From DYFT01 sp041695085 (GTDB taxonomy: Bacteria; Bacteroidota; Ignavibacteria; UBA10030): a stretch of DNA of 64,000 bases. The notes beneath the pieces were generated by a model. That model ran no database searches. It saw nothing but the letters and a program-made list of their open reading frames with translations, and had not been told where the DNA came from. Where the stretch lies: assembly GCA_041695085.1 (NCBI GenBank), contig JBGFRO010000020.1, positions 131,496-195,495 on the forward strand, in the 5' to 3' direction. Made by a program: the position numbers and the translations under genes. How positions within the stretch are numbered: the first letter of the stretch is position 1; each line of letters opens with the position of its first letter. This document shows, in pieces, positions 27,463 to 36,379 of the stretch.

Positions 27463-27489
27463 GTAGGTCGGATTGTCAATCCGACCTAC
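27463..27489. repeat. GTAGG hairpin repeat, type B, copy 1
   Basis: GTAGGTCGGA-ttgtcaa-TCCGACCTAC: a perfect 10-bp-stem palindrome in the 49-bp gap between a TonB receptor stop and the next permease. An identical copy is at 30335 and a variant at 41862. The 5' GTAG plus hairpin is the form recognised by REP-associated (RAYT) transposases. Confidence 0.75.
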
Positions 27490-27491
27490 CT

Positions 27492-29807
27492 TTACATTAC
27501 GTACTTCAGTGAAAACCCTCCGTAGAAACTCCGCGCTGGCGCGGGATGATAGTACCGTCCGCCGAAAGCGTTAATAGCGAGGAACGAGACATATTTCGTA
27601 CTCAGCGCGTTTTCGACTCCCGCAAAGGCGTCCAGCTCAAATGCGCTCAACACCCGCGTTCTCCAGCCGGCTTTTCCGCTGAGCAGGCGGTACGCCGAGA
27701 TGTCCACATCGTTCGCGTTGGTGATGTACCGTTTATCGTAATAGCTGAATGTCCAGTGCGTGTATGCGCCGAAGTTCGTCGTGGCATCGAGACCCACAAC
27801 GAGCACGAGGGGAGAAATGCCGGGAATCTTCTTGCCCGAGAAATCTTGGGTTTGAGCAGGATTCGCATCGTTTCGCCTGATAAACGTGCCGAAGCGGAAG
27901 TTATGGTATGTGTAACTGACAAACGGCTTCACCAGTGAGACGGTCGCCTGCGGATCGTTGATCGCAAAGTACAAAATCGCCGCCTCGACGCCTTTCTGAT
28001 TTGCGGAGCCGGAGTTTTCGTAGGTCAGTTTTCCACCCGCAAGCGTTCTGCTGATGATGATGTTGTCGAGCAGAAATTGGAACGCCGAGAGATAGAAGTT
28101 CAGCCGGTTGTTTAATGCAGTTCCCCGCATGCCAATCTCGTAATTCGTTCCCGTCTCAGGAGTCAGGTTGGCGTTGATCTGTCCGGTTACGGCTGTGCTG
28201 ATTTCGCTGTTGGTCGGTGGCCCAAATCCCTGACTGATGCTGGCGTGAAGGGCAAGTGTTGAACTCATCTTGTACACAAGGGCAACGCGCGGAACAAGTT
28301 TGGGCGAAAATGAGACCGAAGCGGATTGATCGGGATCGCCGGGTGGGTTGAAGAGGTCGAGAACGTCGTAGTGGAGCTTATTGTAACTCATGCCGAGCGT
28401 CAGGAGCAGCTCCTGGGTCAGCTCAAGTTCCGCCTGGGCAAAGAGAATGTACTGGACGGTGGTAACATCCGTATCAACCATCATATTTCCCGGCTTGCCG
28501 TTCACATTGGCGTACTCCTTCTCTGTGGTAACGTCGCGTTGATACTCGCCGCCTGCGGTGATGCGGCTTTTAAAAGAGAACAGCTCAGGTTTCCACACAA
28601 AGCGCGTTCTTCCTCCGTAGCTGCTGTAAGTCGAGCGGAAGTATCCACTGTTGAATTGTGATGTGCCGTACGGATGGTCAACATCTGCAAATAAGCTGTA
28701 CGCGGAGGTAATGTTGGAAACGGCTTCCGAGATGTCGTACTGGTGGGAGATTCCGACGCTTGTGGATTTTCGCGTAACGCGCGGATCGAGTGTCGGAACA
28801 GCAGGAAGCACTTGGCGTGGATTCGCATCGTACTCCGCCTTTGTGAGCGCGCCCGGAGACTGGAACTCGGCATCGGCGTGCAGCAAGAGCGCGGAGACAG
28901 TCCGATTTTCCGACGGGAAAAAGATCGCGTTCGCGCTGAGAAGCTTGCGATACGTACTGCTCTGCTTTTCCCTATACCCGCGGTAGTACTGATCCGCATA
29001 CGACAGTGAGAGATTTGCGTCCTGCAGTCCGGAGTTGAGTGAGACACCACTTCGTCGCAGTCCAAAGGAGCCGGACTGTACCCCTAGTCCGACGCTTCGG
29101 TCGCCGTATGACGCACGGGCCGCGCTCAAGATCATCACACCGCCCGTTCCTGCGCCGTAGATGCTTCCAGCAGGACCTTTAAGGACTTCAATATTGCCGA
29201 TCACCGACGGCTCAAACAGATCGTAGTTGGTGTTTCCGCCCGCTCCCGTCATCGGAATGTCGTTCCAGTACGCCTTAATGCCGCGTACGCCAAAGGGGGA
29301 GCGCAGCAGACTGCCGCGGATGGAGAGCCGACTGCTTCCTCCCGGCATCTGCGATTCCATCCGAACGCCGGGAATGGTGTTCAAGGCGGGAAGGATTGAA
29401 CTGTTGTCATATCGGCGGATCTGTTCGGCGGTCAGCATACTGATTGAGCCTGCCGTCTCAATGAGTTTCCGGTTTGTTTCATAACCAACCACAGTAACTT
29501 CACTCAGCAAGACTTGTGTGGCTTCCAGAAGGATGTTTAAACGGCTTGTCTTCTCGTCAACCGGAACGGTCACTGTGCGATAGCCAACGTAGGAGATGCG
29601 GAGTTGTTCGATCCGTGTGCCGGTGCTGAGCGAGAATTCCCCTTTCTCATCGGTCGTTGTTCCGATTGTGGTGTTCGGCACAACGACGTTCGCGCCGATG
29701 AGTGGCTGTTTCGTATAGTTGTCGATCACCCGACCGGTGATCGTGGTTTGCGCGAACGCGGCAACCTGAATGATTGCCGCAACAAATGATAGAAGAATGA
29801 GTCTCAT
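27492..29807 (-). CDS. TonB-dependent outer-membrane receptor with carboxypeptidase-like N-terminal domain
   Basis: A 771-residue receptor from ATG 29807 (AAAGGA 6 nt upstream). Signal peptide to AFAQ; carboxypeptidase regulatory-like domain (about 20-105, ITGRVIDNYTKQPLIGANVVV); TonB plug (about 115-225, with SSILPALNTIPGVRMES and IEVLKGPAGSIYGAGTGGVMIL); then a 22-strand barrel ending in GGFSLKYVM. Takes up a large or scarce ligand using TonB energy. The flanks (small Cys/His protein, MerC, ABC ATPase and permeases) point to a metal or metal-chelate. The gene order suggests it feeds, or is co-regulated with, the ABC system. Confidence 0.9.
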   Translation of the reverse strand: MRLILLSFVAAIIQVAAFAQTTITGRVIDNYTKQPLIGANVVVPNTTIGTTTDEKGEFSLSTGTRIEQLRISYVGYRTVTVPVDEKTSRLNILLEATQVLLSEVTVVGYETNRKLIETAGSISMLTAEQIRRYDNSSILPALNTIPGVRMESQMPGGSSRLSIRGSLLRSPFGVRGIKAYWNDIPMTGAGGNTNYDLFEPSVIGNIEVLKGPAGSIYGAGTGGVMILSAARASYGDRSVGLGVQSGSFGLRRSGVSLNSGLQDANLSLSYADQYYRGYREKQSSTYRKLLSANAIFFPSENRTVSALLLHADAEFQSPGALTKAEYDANPRQVLPAVPTLDPRVTRKSTSVGISHQYDISEAVSNITSAYSLFADVDHPYGTSQFNSGYFRSTYSSYGGRTRFVWKPELFSFKSRITAGGEYQRDVTTEKEYANVNGKPGNMMVDTDVTTVQYILFAQAELELTQELLLTLGMSYNKLHYDVLDLFNPPGDPDQSASVSFSPKLVPRVALVYKMSSTLALHASISQGFGPPTNSEISTAVTGQINANLTPETGTNYEIGMRGTALNNRLNFYLSAFQFLLDNIIISRTLAGGKLTYENSGSANQKGVEAAILYFAINDPQATVSLVKPFVSYTYHNFRFGTFIRRNDANPAQTQDFSGKKIPGISPLVLVVGLDATTNFGAYTHWTFSYYDKRYITNANDVDISAYRLLSGKAGWRTRVLSAFELDAFAGVENALSTKYVSFLAINAFGGRYYHPAPARSFYGGFSLKYVM

Positions 29808-29866
29808 AGTCATTCCTTTTTTAAGAGTGTTTGTTCTCACTATTGGTGATGCAAGTTGAACATCGC

Positions 29867-30229
29867 TTACCTGAGGAGCAGGCAGTTTCGATTTACGGGG
29901 GGACCGCGGTCAAAAAGTTGATCACATTCCGAGAGTTGACAAACGTTGTTATCGTTACGAACGGGAAAACACGATTCAGGTTGGGCAATCTCGTTATTAT
30001 TCTGCAGCGGTTGGTCTAATGCACGGTGCATCAGTGCCGTGCAAAGGGGGCATTGGAAGCCTGAAGCGGTGGCGTTCTTGTCCGATGACTCGAACAACAG
30101 CGTAGCTCCTCCTTCTTTGTGCAGAGAGATTGGATGCCGGTGGAACACGGCGAGAAACGTCTGCTCCAACGACAGAAGGAGACTGAAAACACTAACGAGG
30201 TGGATAATCGTTGAGTGTGAAAACATCAT
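29867..30229 (-). CDS. small secreted Cys/His protein, DUF2946-like layout (P1)
   Basis: About 120 residues: hydrophobic N-terminal helix, FHRHP (~30), a CPLC motif (~60) and a C-terminal DRGPP motif (~110). This helix / HxH / CxxC / R-x-PP order is shared with the small genes at 40768 and 44242, and in part 44712. It also resembles DUF2946, a group often linked to copper and other metals. It sits 59 bp upstream of a TonB receptor, exactly as the gene at 40768 does. I do not recognise a proven function; periplasmic metal binding or sensing is a guess. The ATG could be 30229 or 30226. Confidence 0.6.
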   Translation of the reverse strand: MMFSHSTIIHLVSVFSLLLSLEQTFLAVFHRHPISLHKEGGATLLFESSDKNATASGFQCPLCTALMHRALDQPLQNNNEIAQPESCFPVRNDNNVCQLSECDQLFDRGPPVNRNCLLLR

Positions 30230-30334
30230 CACAAAGATGTTCGAACATCAAATCACAAGATAGGCGGCCGGACTCGACGAGTGGAATTTCCAGCGTGAGC
30301 CAGCTGCCTTTTCTCCTGAAGGAGGAGAAGTGCT

Positions 30335-30390
30335 GTAGGTCGGATTGTCAATCCGACCTACGGTATGATCGGGGAAGACATCCCGATCTA
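30335..30390. repeat. GTAGG hairpin repeat, type B, copy 2, with a second adjacent hairpin
   Basis: GTAGGTCGGA-ttgtcaa-TCCGACCTAC at 30335-30361 is identical to the copy at 27463. Immediately after it lies a second hairpin, GATCGGG...CCCGATC, ending in ctac (to about 30390). Two neighbouring GTAG-type hairpins in opposite sense are the layout of a REPIN. It occupies the gap between the MerC-like gene and P1. Confidence 0.6.
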
Positions 30391-30840
30391 CTTACATCTC
30401 ACACACTCCTTACACAAACGCCAGTTTTGAATGTGCGAGAGGGCAATCATCATTGCTCCGGCAGGGAGCAGAAGCCGTTCAGACTCCACAAGCAGAAATT
30501 TCGCGCCGACGATGATTACCGCTCCCGCAAAAAAATACCACAACGCACTCCATTTGCGGTGATGCAACCGAAAGCCGCGCGTGAGGGCGAACATCCCGAT
30601 CGCCAGCGATAAGCCAATCATTACCCACTCGAAGGTTTCTTCCGCAAGGAATCCTCTTGCTAACCAGGGGGCCGCCGTCAGCAAAAGCGGCAACAAGCCG
30701 CAGTGCAGAACACACAGCGTGGATGCCGAGACGCCAAGCAGGTCATACACTCCGCCGATGCTGATGCGTCGGCCTGAAGTCCCTGCAGAGGCTTTTGGCT
30801 GGAACATTTCGAATTCCATCACCTTGTGACTCCTTTTCAT
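30388..30840 (-). CDS. MerC-domain inner-membrane protein
   Basis: A 150-residue protein with four predicted helices and the MerC signature STLCVLHCGLLPLL at about residues 41-54, whose two Cys face the transport path in mercuric importers. A C-terminal CKECVRCK tail adds three more Cys. There is no merR, merA or merP, so mercury resistance is unlikely. MerC-like proteins also occur in metal-uptake settings, which suits the ZIP/COG0523 genes upstream. The start overlaps the ABC ATPase stop by 4 bp, so the two are coupled. The ATG could also lie slightly downstream (MEFEMFQ). Confidence 0.78.
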   Translation of the reverse strand: MKRSHKVMEFEMFQPKASAGTSGRRISIGGVYDLLGVSASTLCVLHCGLLPLLLTAAPWLARGFLAEETFEWVMIGLSLAIGMFALTRGFRLHHRKWSALWYFFAGAVIIVGAKFLLVESERLLLPAGAMMIALSHIQNWRLCKECVRCK

Positions 30841-31541
30841 TCGAGCATATGTCTGAGATAAATGTTTTCCAAATCCGCGTGACCTATGTCGGCTGTGTCG
30901 AGAACTTCCACTAACTTTCCGTGCCTCATAATGCCTACGCGTGTGCCTGTCTCCTTTGCGCGGAAAAGATCGTGCGTGGCCATCAACACGGCAACGCCCT
31001 GATTGCTCAGGTGCTTGAGCAGCTTTGAGAATTCATTGCTTGCTTTCGGATCGAGTCCCGATGTCGGCTCATCCAACAGTAATGCTTCGGCCTTCTTCGC
31101 AAGAGCAATGGCGATTCCGACCTTTTGCCGCATCCCCTTGGAGTATGTGGCGATGCGCTGATCGGCAACGGCGGGGTCGAGTCCGACTTGCTCGAAGAAC
31201 TTCAGATAATCTGTTCGCGTGTAATGATCGTGACCGGCCAGTGCGGTGAAGTATTCGAGATTCTCCAAACCGCTGAGATTGCGATAGAGTATCACCTGCT
31301 CCGGGATATAGGCGACGTATTTCTTTGTCTCAAGCGGATATCGTGTAACGTCGAGATTCTTGATCTTCGCTGTACCGGCGGTCGGCGCGATGAAATTGAG
31401 AAACAGGTTGATCGTTGTTGTTTTGCCCGCGCCGTTGGCGCCAAGGAGACAGAAAATCTCTCCCGGCTGAATGCGCAGATTCAAATCGGACAATGCCGGT
31501 GTACCGTTGTACGACTTCGAGAGATTGACGGCTTCAAGCAT
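30837..31541 (-). CDS. ABC transporter ATP-binding protein
   Basis: A 234-residue ATPase: Walker A GANGAGKTT (~36-44), signature YSKGMRQK (~136), Walker B ALLLDEPTSGLDP (~158) and the switch His in MATHD. This is the type that drives ABC-2 permeases. Start at 31541 with GAAAGGAGAA upstream, in place of the longer frame to 31565. It lies 13 bp after DUF5916 and overlaps MerC. The two DUF3526 permeases at 26024 and 24320, in the same array and lacking any other ATPase, are its likely partners. Confidence 0.88.
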   Translation of the reverse strand: MLEAVNLSKSYNGTPALSDLNLRIQPGEIFCLLGANGAGKTTTINLFLNFIAPTAGTAKIKNLDVTRYPLETKKYVAYIPEQVILYRNLSGLENLEYFTALAGHDHYTRTDYLKFFEQVGLDPAVADQRIATYSKGMRQKVGIAIALAKKAEALLLDEPTSGLDPKASNEFSKLLKHLSNQGVAVLMATHDLFRAKETGTRVGIMRHGKLVEVLDTADIGHADLENIYLRHMLE

Positions 31542-31554
31542 ACAGATTCTCCTT

Positions 31555-33816
31555 TCACATTTCAAACGTGTAGAGATACTTCAACAATATCGCCCGCGCA
31601 TTGGTCAATGGCAGCCGCGGCGAGCTGGGCATAAGTCTGTCTCTGTCTGTATTGATGCCTTCATTATACACCAACCACAGATCGTGTCCCTCGTTGAAGT
31701 TGTACCGCAGGCGGACATTGCTGATAACGATGGATGCGGCGCTGTTGTACTGCAGAAAGAGAGCAGCAGAGGCTCTCGTGTTGAGCGCTGTCTGAATGCG
31801 CAACTGAAGCAGGTGCGAATCGTATCGCTGTTGCCGCCTCTCGAAGCGAATCACGTTCAGCTCGTACTGCGGACGCAGCTCCAAATGACGGGAGAGATTC
31901 CAAATTGCGCTGAGCTTCAGTGTAGTTTTCTTCCCGTCGTAGAATGTCCCGTAGAAGAGATCGAGACTCGGCCTGAAGAACCACCGATCCGGCGGTGTTG
32001 CGGCAAGCCACACATCGTGGTACCAATAGCTTCCCGCCGGAACCGAAGCGCTGCTCGATAGCGAAAAGGCCTGCGGCACGTTTTCGTAGTAATGATCCGT
32101 GGAGATGAGCACTGTTGCCGCGTTTTGCCACTCAAGCTGCACAAAGGGATGAAGCCAAACATAATCGGCACGGTGATCGGGATTCCGCACATAGGCGAAT
32201 CCCCAATGGCCAATCCATATTCGCCGCAACGTCTCGTGATCTTTGAGAAACCATTGGTAGTCGAGATTATTCCGGACAAACGAAAAATCACGCCGTGGGT
32301 CGAATCCAAGGCCCGGCTCAAACTCGGCGTCCGACCAGGTGATTTTGGTGAGGTAGCTGAACCCTTCGAACACGCGACGCTGCCATTCGAGGGCAATTCG
32401 TCCGGCAGTGAATGGTTTCTGGAACGATGGCTTCAGGCGCGCCCGGTCCACTGTTTGAGCCCAGGTAAATGTGACAAACTCGTCTCCAACGATATTGAGA
32501 ATGCCATCGAGCGCGTAGGCGTAGTTCCATCCGCCGTCAGCGTTGATGCGCGAGGTCATCATCCCACCGACATACGATTGCGCGTTGATCACCTGCCTGC
32601 GTACCCGGAGGACGCCGAAGTTTTCCGGTGAAAGCCCTTTCTCGCGTGCGGTTTGCATCGTCAGCGCTCCAAGGTCCCAGTTTCCCAGTCGCCCGATCAC
32701 GCGCGCGCCGCCAAGGACGCGAATCGGCTCGCCGCGATCGTTTAAACCGATCCGCCGACTGTGAAAGAGCATGCTGCGGGCCGTTCCCATATTCAGATTG
32801 AAAATCCCCGCCCGTTCCAGAAAGAACTGCCGCTTCTCCGGAAAGAAGAGCGGAAAGCGCGTGAGATTGATCTGCTGATCATCCGCTTCAGCCTGAGCAA
32901 AATCGGTGTTCAGTGTCAGGTCGAGCGTCAGGTTGCTAACAATCGGATACTTCAGATCGATGCCGATCTCGCGACTCAGCGAGCTGATATGGCGATATGT
33001 CGTTCGGGTTGGATCAAGTTCGGCGCGTCTATCGAATCCACCGACCGCGTATGGAGTAACATAGATCGGCGTTTTCTGCTGAATGCCCCGGAAGACAACA
33101 GGGTAGCCGCGGGACGGTCGCTCGATGGAAGACGTCGGCGGGACGTCGGGGAAGGTCTGCCGTTCGTTGGATACGGCAATCCAGCGATAGACCGTCATTC
33201 CCATCGTTACCTCTCCGTTTATCGAACGGAACCGGAGACTCGAAAACGGAATGCGCATCTCGACAAACCATCCCGAATCGGTCACCGTTGTGGCAACATC
33301 CCAAAACGTGTTCCAGCTATTGTCGCGTGAGGCGCTGCCCCCTTCTCCGTCGTTCGAGATCGTCTGATCAATGCGGATTCCACCGGGCGTCGTAATAAAG
33401 CGGACGGCATTCTCCCTGTCATAAAACGTATCTAACATAAATCCGAACGTATCATCGCCGCTCCAGCGGTCACGGTACAGCGAGTTCAAACGGATGGTCG
33501 AAGGATCGCGTGTGTAGCATCTGCCTGAGACATAAACGAAATTGTCGTCGTAGGCAACGCGGATCTCCGTACGCTCGCTCGCCTCAGCACGATACACCGG
33601 CTGCGTAACCGTGAGCGGCAGGGGAGGTATGGTTTGCCACGCCGGTTCGTCGGGAAGACCGTCGAGCACGATTGGAGCGGACACACGCAAAAGAACGAGC
33701 GGGTCTTGGGCGGGCACAGCGATGTCGGTCGCCAGCAGGATGGATAGCAGACCCAGTGGCTGGAGTAAAGGGTACTTTATTATCCACCGACGAGCTGAAT
33801 CAGTTTGACAGCTCAT
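31555..33816 (-). CDS. DUF5916 family outer-membrane protein (second paralogue)
   Basis: A 753-residue protein with signal peptide (LLSILLATDIAVPAQ), CBM9-like domain (about 40-235; DDTFGFMLDTFYD, WFVEMRIPFSSLRF) and DUF5916 barrel (LTLNTDFAQAEADDQQINL, LFFPEKRQFFLE). ATG 33816 overlaps the WD40 stop by ATGA, which is why I reject the 45-codon upstream extension. It ends in the barrel-closing KYLYTFEM. Placed between the zinc-type genes and the ABC/TonB genes, it may be the outer-membrane partner of one of them, but nothing in the sequence proves a substrate. Confidence 0.85.
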   Translation of the reverse strand: MSCQTDSARRWIIKYPLLQPLGLLSILLATDIAVPAQDPLVLLRVSAPIVLDGLPDEPAWQTIPPLPLTVTQPVYRAEASERTEIRVAYDDNFVYVSGRCYTRDPSTIRLNSLYRDRWSGDDTFGFMLDTFYDRENAVRFITTPGGIRIDQTISNDGEGGSASRDNSWNTFWDVATTVTDSGWFVEMRIPFSSLRFRSINGEVTMGMTVYRWIAVSNERQTFPDVPPTSSIERPSRGYPVVFRGIQQKTPIYVTPYAVGGFDRRAELDPTRTTYRHISSLSREIGIDLKYPIVSNLTLDLTLNTDFAQAEADDQQINLTRFPLFFPEKRQFFLERAGIFNLNMGTARSMLFHSRRIGLNDRGEPIRVLGGARVIGRLGNWDLGALTMQTAREKGLSPENFGVLRVRRQVINAQSYVGGMMTSRINADGGWNYAYALDGILNIVGDEFVTFTWAQTVDRARLKPSFQKPFTAGRIALEWQRRVFEGFSYLTKITWSDAEFEPGLGFDPRRDFSFVRNNLDYQWFLKDHETLRRIWIGHWGFAYVRNPDHRADYVWLHPFVQLEWQNAATVLISTDHYYENVPQAFSLSSSASVPAGSYWYHDVWLAATPPDRWFFRPSLDLFYGTFYDGKKTTLKLSAIWNLSRHLELRPQYELNVIRFERRQQRYDSHLLQLRIQTALNTRASAALFLQYNSAASIVISNVRLRYNFNEGHDLWLVYNEGINTDRDRLMPSSPRLPLTNARAILLKYLYTFEM

Positions 33817-34835
33817 CGCACGTACACCTCCACGTGTCCTGATTCTGTCCCGGTTGCCAGTAGGCGATCGTCCGGCGACCACGCAAGCAGGCTCACCCCG
33901 CTGTCGGCGCGCGCGTAAGCTATTGGTTGTTGATTCTTCTCTGGACGCCACAGCAACACGAGACCATCTTGATCCGCGGAAGCAAGATGTGCGCCGTGGT
34001 GTTGGTAGGCCAGCGCGCTGATAAAATTCTCATGCCCCCTCAGAGAGATCGGTCTCGTTCCCGCCGGGCCTTTGCCCGAGCAGTCCCAGATTATAACTTC
34101 GGGGCTGCCGCCGGTGGCGAGGTAGCGGCCGGAACAATCCCATGCCAGCTCGCGCACTTTGGTGGGATAGCCCCACATCTGCAAATCCTGCCTCGTGGCG
34201 ATGATCCAAAAATGCACCGTGGAATCCTGATCGCCGGTCGCGAGAAATCTTCCATCCGGACTCCACGCTAACACCAGACTCGAACCTTTCCATTCAAGAC
34301 GTTCAGCGCGCCCCGGTTGATGCGGGAGGCACAACGTGACGCCGTTGTACGCGCACGCAGCGAGCACCTTGTCTTGGGGATGCCATGCGATATCCGCTAT
34401 CGTGCTGGGATGATCGCCAAACGAGCTGAGCAGTTGGCCAGTCCGATCCCAAAACCGAACTTCTTTGCCCGCAGCGGAAGCAAGCACCTCGCCCGCCGGG
34501 CTCCACGCGACGTGTTCAACCCATGCCGCGCCGCCTTCACACGCCAGCAACTCCTCACCGCGTAGCGTGTCCCACCAGCGCACTTTGCCGTCTTGGCCTG
34601 CACTCGTGAGTACGGTGCCGTCAGCATTCCATGACAACGAACTGGTGCCGAATCTGTGGCCGGCGAAGTGGTGCACGATACGGCCGGTCTCACGCTCGAA
34701 GATTGTGATTGGACCGCTCACCGCAGCGGCAGCGAGAGAGCGGCCGTCGCGTGACCATATAAGATCGATGACGTGGTCTTCGATTTCTCTGTGCCAGCTT
34801 GCCGTGAGCGGCTTCACGTTTTTTATGCGAGGCAT
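33813..34835 (-). CDS. WD40 repeat protein
   Basis: A 340-residue seven-bladed WD40 propeller without signal peptide, so cytoplasmic. Repeats of ~42 residues carry the LAWSPDGRFLATGDQDSTV / LASADQDGLVLLWR pattern. Its start overlaps the end of the COG0523 gene by 13 bp and its stop overlaps the DUF5916 start by 4 bp, giving strong translational coupling. WD40 proteins next to COG0523 GTPases may be interaction platforms for the metallochaperone; that role is inference. Confidence 0.85.
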   Translation of the reverse strand: MPRIKNVKPLTASWHREIEDHVIDLIWSRDGRSLAAAAVSGPITIFERETGRIVHHFAGHRFGTSSLSWNADGTVLTSAGQDGKVRWWDTLRGEELLACEGGAAWVEHVAWSPAGEVLASAAGKEVRFWDRTGQLLSSFGDHPSTIADIAWHPQDKVLAACAYNGVTLCLPHQPGRAERLEWKGSSLVLAWSPDGRFLATGDQDSTVHFWIIATRQDLQMWGYPTKVRELAWDCSGRYLATGGSPEVIIWDCSGKGPAGTRPISLRGHENFISALAYQHHGAHLASADQDGLVLLWRPEKNQQPIAYARADSGVSLLAWSPDDRLLATGTESGHVEVYVR

Positions 34836-36172
34836 GACCGGAACCCCTCGTTCAGCTTGGCGCGATCCAATTTGCGACCGATAAAGATCAGCGAATTTCG
34901 GCGCTCCTCATTGCCCCATGGCCGATCGGGGCGGCCGTCGAACAACATGTGCACGCCTTGAAACACGAAACGCTCTTCTTGATTCTTAATGCTGAGCACG
35001 CCTTTCATGCGAAAGATATCCGTGCCCTTCGTGGTCAATAACTCTCGCAGCCATTCGTTGAGCTTTTTCTCGTCTAAATCGCCGGGTGTGGTGATGCCGA
35101 CGGAACTCACTTCCTCGTCGTGCTCGTGATCGGGCTTGTACTCGCGCGTCAGCAGCGGAGCGAGCGGGCCGTGCACGCTCTGCAATTTCGCGGAAAATTC
35201 GTCGGGATGATGTTGCGTGAACAGCGCGTAGTTGCCGGGTTCGTCGATGTGAATGTTGAAACGGGTCTCACCCTCGGCAAGCCTCAGCTCACGTAATTTC
35301 TTTTCCGGCCGCAAAACATCATTCGCCGCCGTGGCGTGTTCCTTCTCGGAAAACAGCAAGACGGCCTCCATCTGCAATGCTTCTAATTCTGTGGCCGAAG
35401 CTTCCGGCAACGGCAGCAGGGCCACGTTCATTGTAGGATCGGGGCCGGGATGCATGATCCATTCATACTCGCCGCGCTGGAGCAGGTACACCCCCGCCCA
35501 TTCAAACGGATATTCCGGCTCCATGAATTTCGGATCGACTTCGAGAGCGCGCGCGACGTTGAACCCGCCTACGTTGAGGATTTTGTCCATCTCGATTCGC
35601 GCGTCGCGCGTGCGATAAATCTTCGTCGCGGCGTTCATGCCGCGGATGCGCGCTTCGAGCTTGTCTAACTCCTCAGGAGTGACGAGATCAATCTTGTTCA
35701 ACAAAATCACGTCGGCAAACGCGATCTGCTCCTTTGCTTCGTTGCTGTCATCGAGGTGCTGCCAAATGTGTTTTGCATCAACCACCGTTACGATGGCATC
35801 GAGCGCCAGCTTGCTTCGCATTTCATCATCGACGAAAAACGTTTGCGCCACCGGGCCGGGATCGGCAAGACCCGTGGTTTCGATTAAGATGTAATCGAAT
35901 TTGTCCTTGCGCTTCATCAAGTTGCCAAGGATGCGAATGAGATCGCCGCGCACGGTGCAGCAGATGCAGCCGTTATTCATCTCGAAAATCTCCTCTTCTG
36001 CGCCGATGACCAAATCCTGATCGACGCCAACTTCGCCAAACTCGTTTTCGATCACGGCGATGCGCTTGCCATGGTTCTCGGTGAGAATGCGATTGAGCAG
36101 TGTGGTTTTGCCTGCGCCGAGAAAGCCAGTGAGCACCGTCACCGGGACGCGGCCTGAATTATGTGTGGTCAT
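34823..36172 (-). CDS. COG0523 (CobW/ZNG1-like) metallochaperone GTPase
   Basis: A 449-residue G3E-family GTPase. Walker A GFLGAGKTTLLNRIL (~16-30), the metal-site motif GCICC in MNNGCICCTVRGDL (~69-73), ETTGLADP switch and NKID base-recognition motif, followed by a C-terminal domain with a metal-attracting segment (EHATAAN, HHPDEF and DHEHDEE). Such proteins deliver zinc, or cobalt/nickel, to client enzymes, and many are induced by zinc shortage. Its neighbours (ZIP importer, [2Fe-2S] thioredoxin-like protein, TonB receptor) fit zinc starvation. SD AGGAGGAG precedes the ATG and is shared with the duplicated segment at 36174. Confidence 0.9.
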   Translation of the reverse strand: MTTHNSGRVPVTVLTGFLGAGKTTLLNRILTENHGKRIAVIENEFGEVGVDQDLVIGAEEEIFEMNNGCICCTVRGDLIRILGNLMKRKDKFDYILIETTGLADPGPVAQTFFVDDEMRSKLALDAIVTVVDAKHIWQHLDDSNEAKEQIAFADVILLNKIDLVTPEELDKLEARIRGMNAATKIYRTRDARIEMDKILNVGGFNVARALEVDPKFMEPEYPFEWAGVYLLQRGEYEWIMHPGPDPTMNVALLPLPEASATELEALQMEAVLLFSEKEHATAANDVLRPEKKLRELRLAEGETRFNIHIDEPGNYALFTQHHPDEFSAKLQSVHGPLAPLLTREYKPDHEHDEEVSSVGITTPGDLDEKKLNEWLRELLTTKGTDIFRMKGVLSIKNQEERFVFQGVHMLFDGRPDRPWGNEERRNSLIFIGRKLDRAKLNEGFRSCLA

Positions 36173-36173
36173 G

Positions 36174-36312
36174 AGTATCTCCTCCTATGTTTGTGAATAA
36201 TTGTACCTGTCCGCTCACGCAACCGCGCGCATAATGTCCTCGCGATGCACGTCATCGAGTGGTTTCTGAATTTTGAACTGCCGGGTCTTACCTGGCCCGG
36301 CAAAGACCGCAG
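36174..36312 (-). pseudogene. partial duplicate of the 36829-37089 gene end (direct repeat of 36786-36925)
   Basis: About 139 bp, roughly 85% identical to 36786-36925. It holds the last ~30 codons of the 86-residue gene (GPGKTRQFKIQKPL ... REDIMRAVA, stop at 36215) plus the spacer and ribosome site that precede the next gene. The two copies flank the DsrE-like gene, so recombination between them would remove DsrE and leave the small gene directly before COG0523. Confidence 0.75.
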
Positions 36313-36379
36313 CATATCAAGCATGGACTATCGGCAAGTGATCATCGCGATCGCAATCCCGACAGCGATTTCGGCGCCC

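Noticed and set aside
30388..30840. mercury-resistance operon
   Set aside because: Only the MerC-like gene is present; merR, merT, merP and merA are absent and the context is metal uptake.
33817..33951. 45-codon N-terminal extension of the second DUF5916 gene
   Set aside because: It lies inside the WD40 coding region and precedes the signal peptide; the ATGA overlap at 33816 is preferred.
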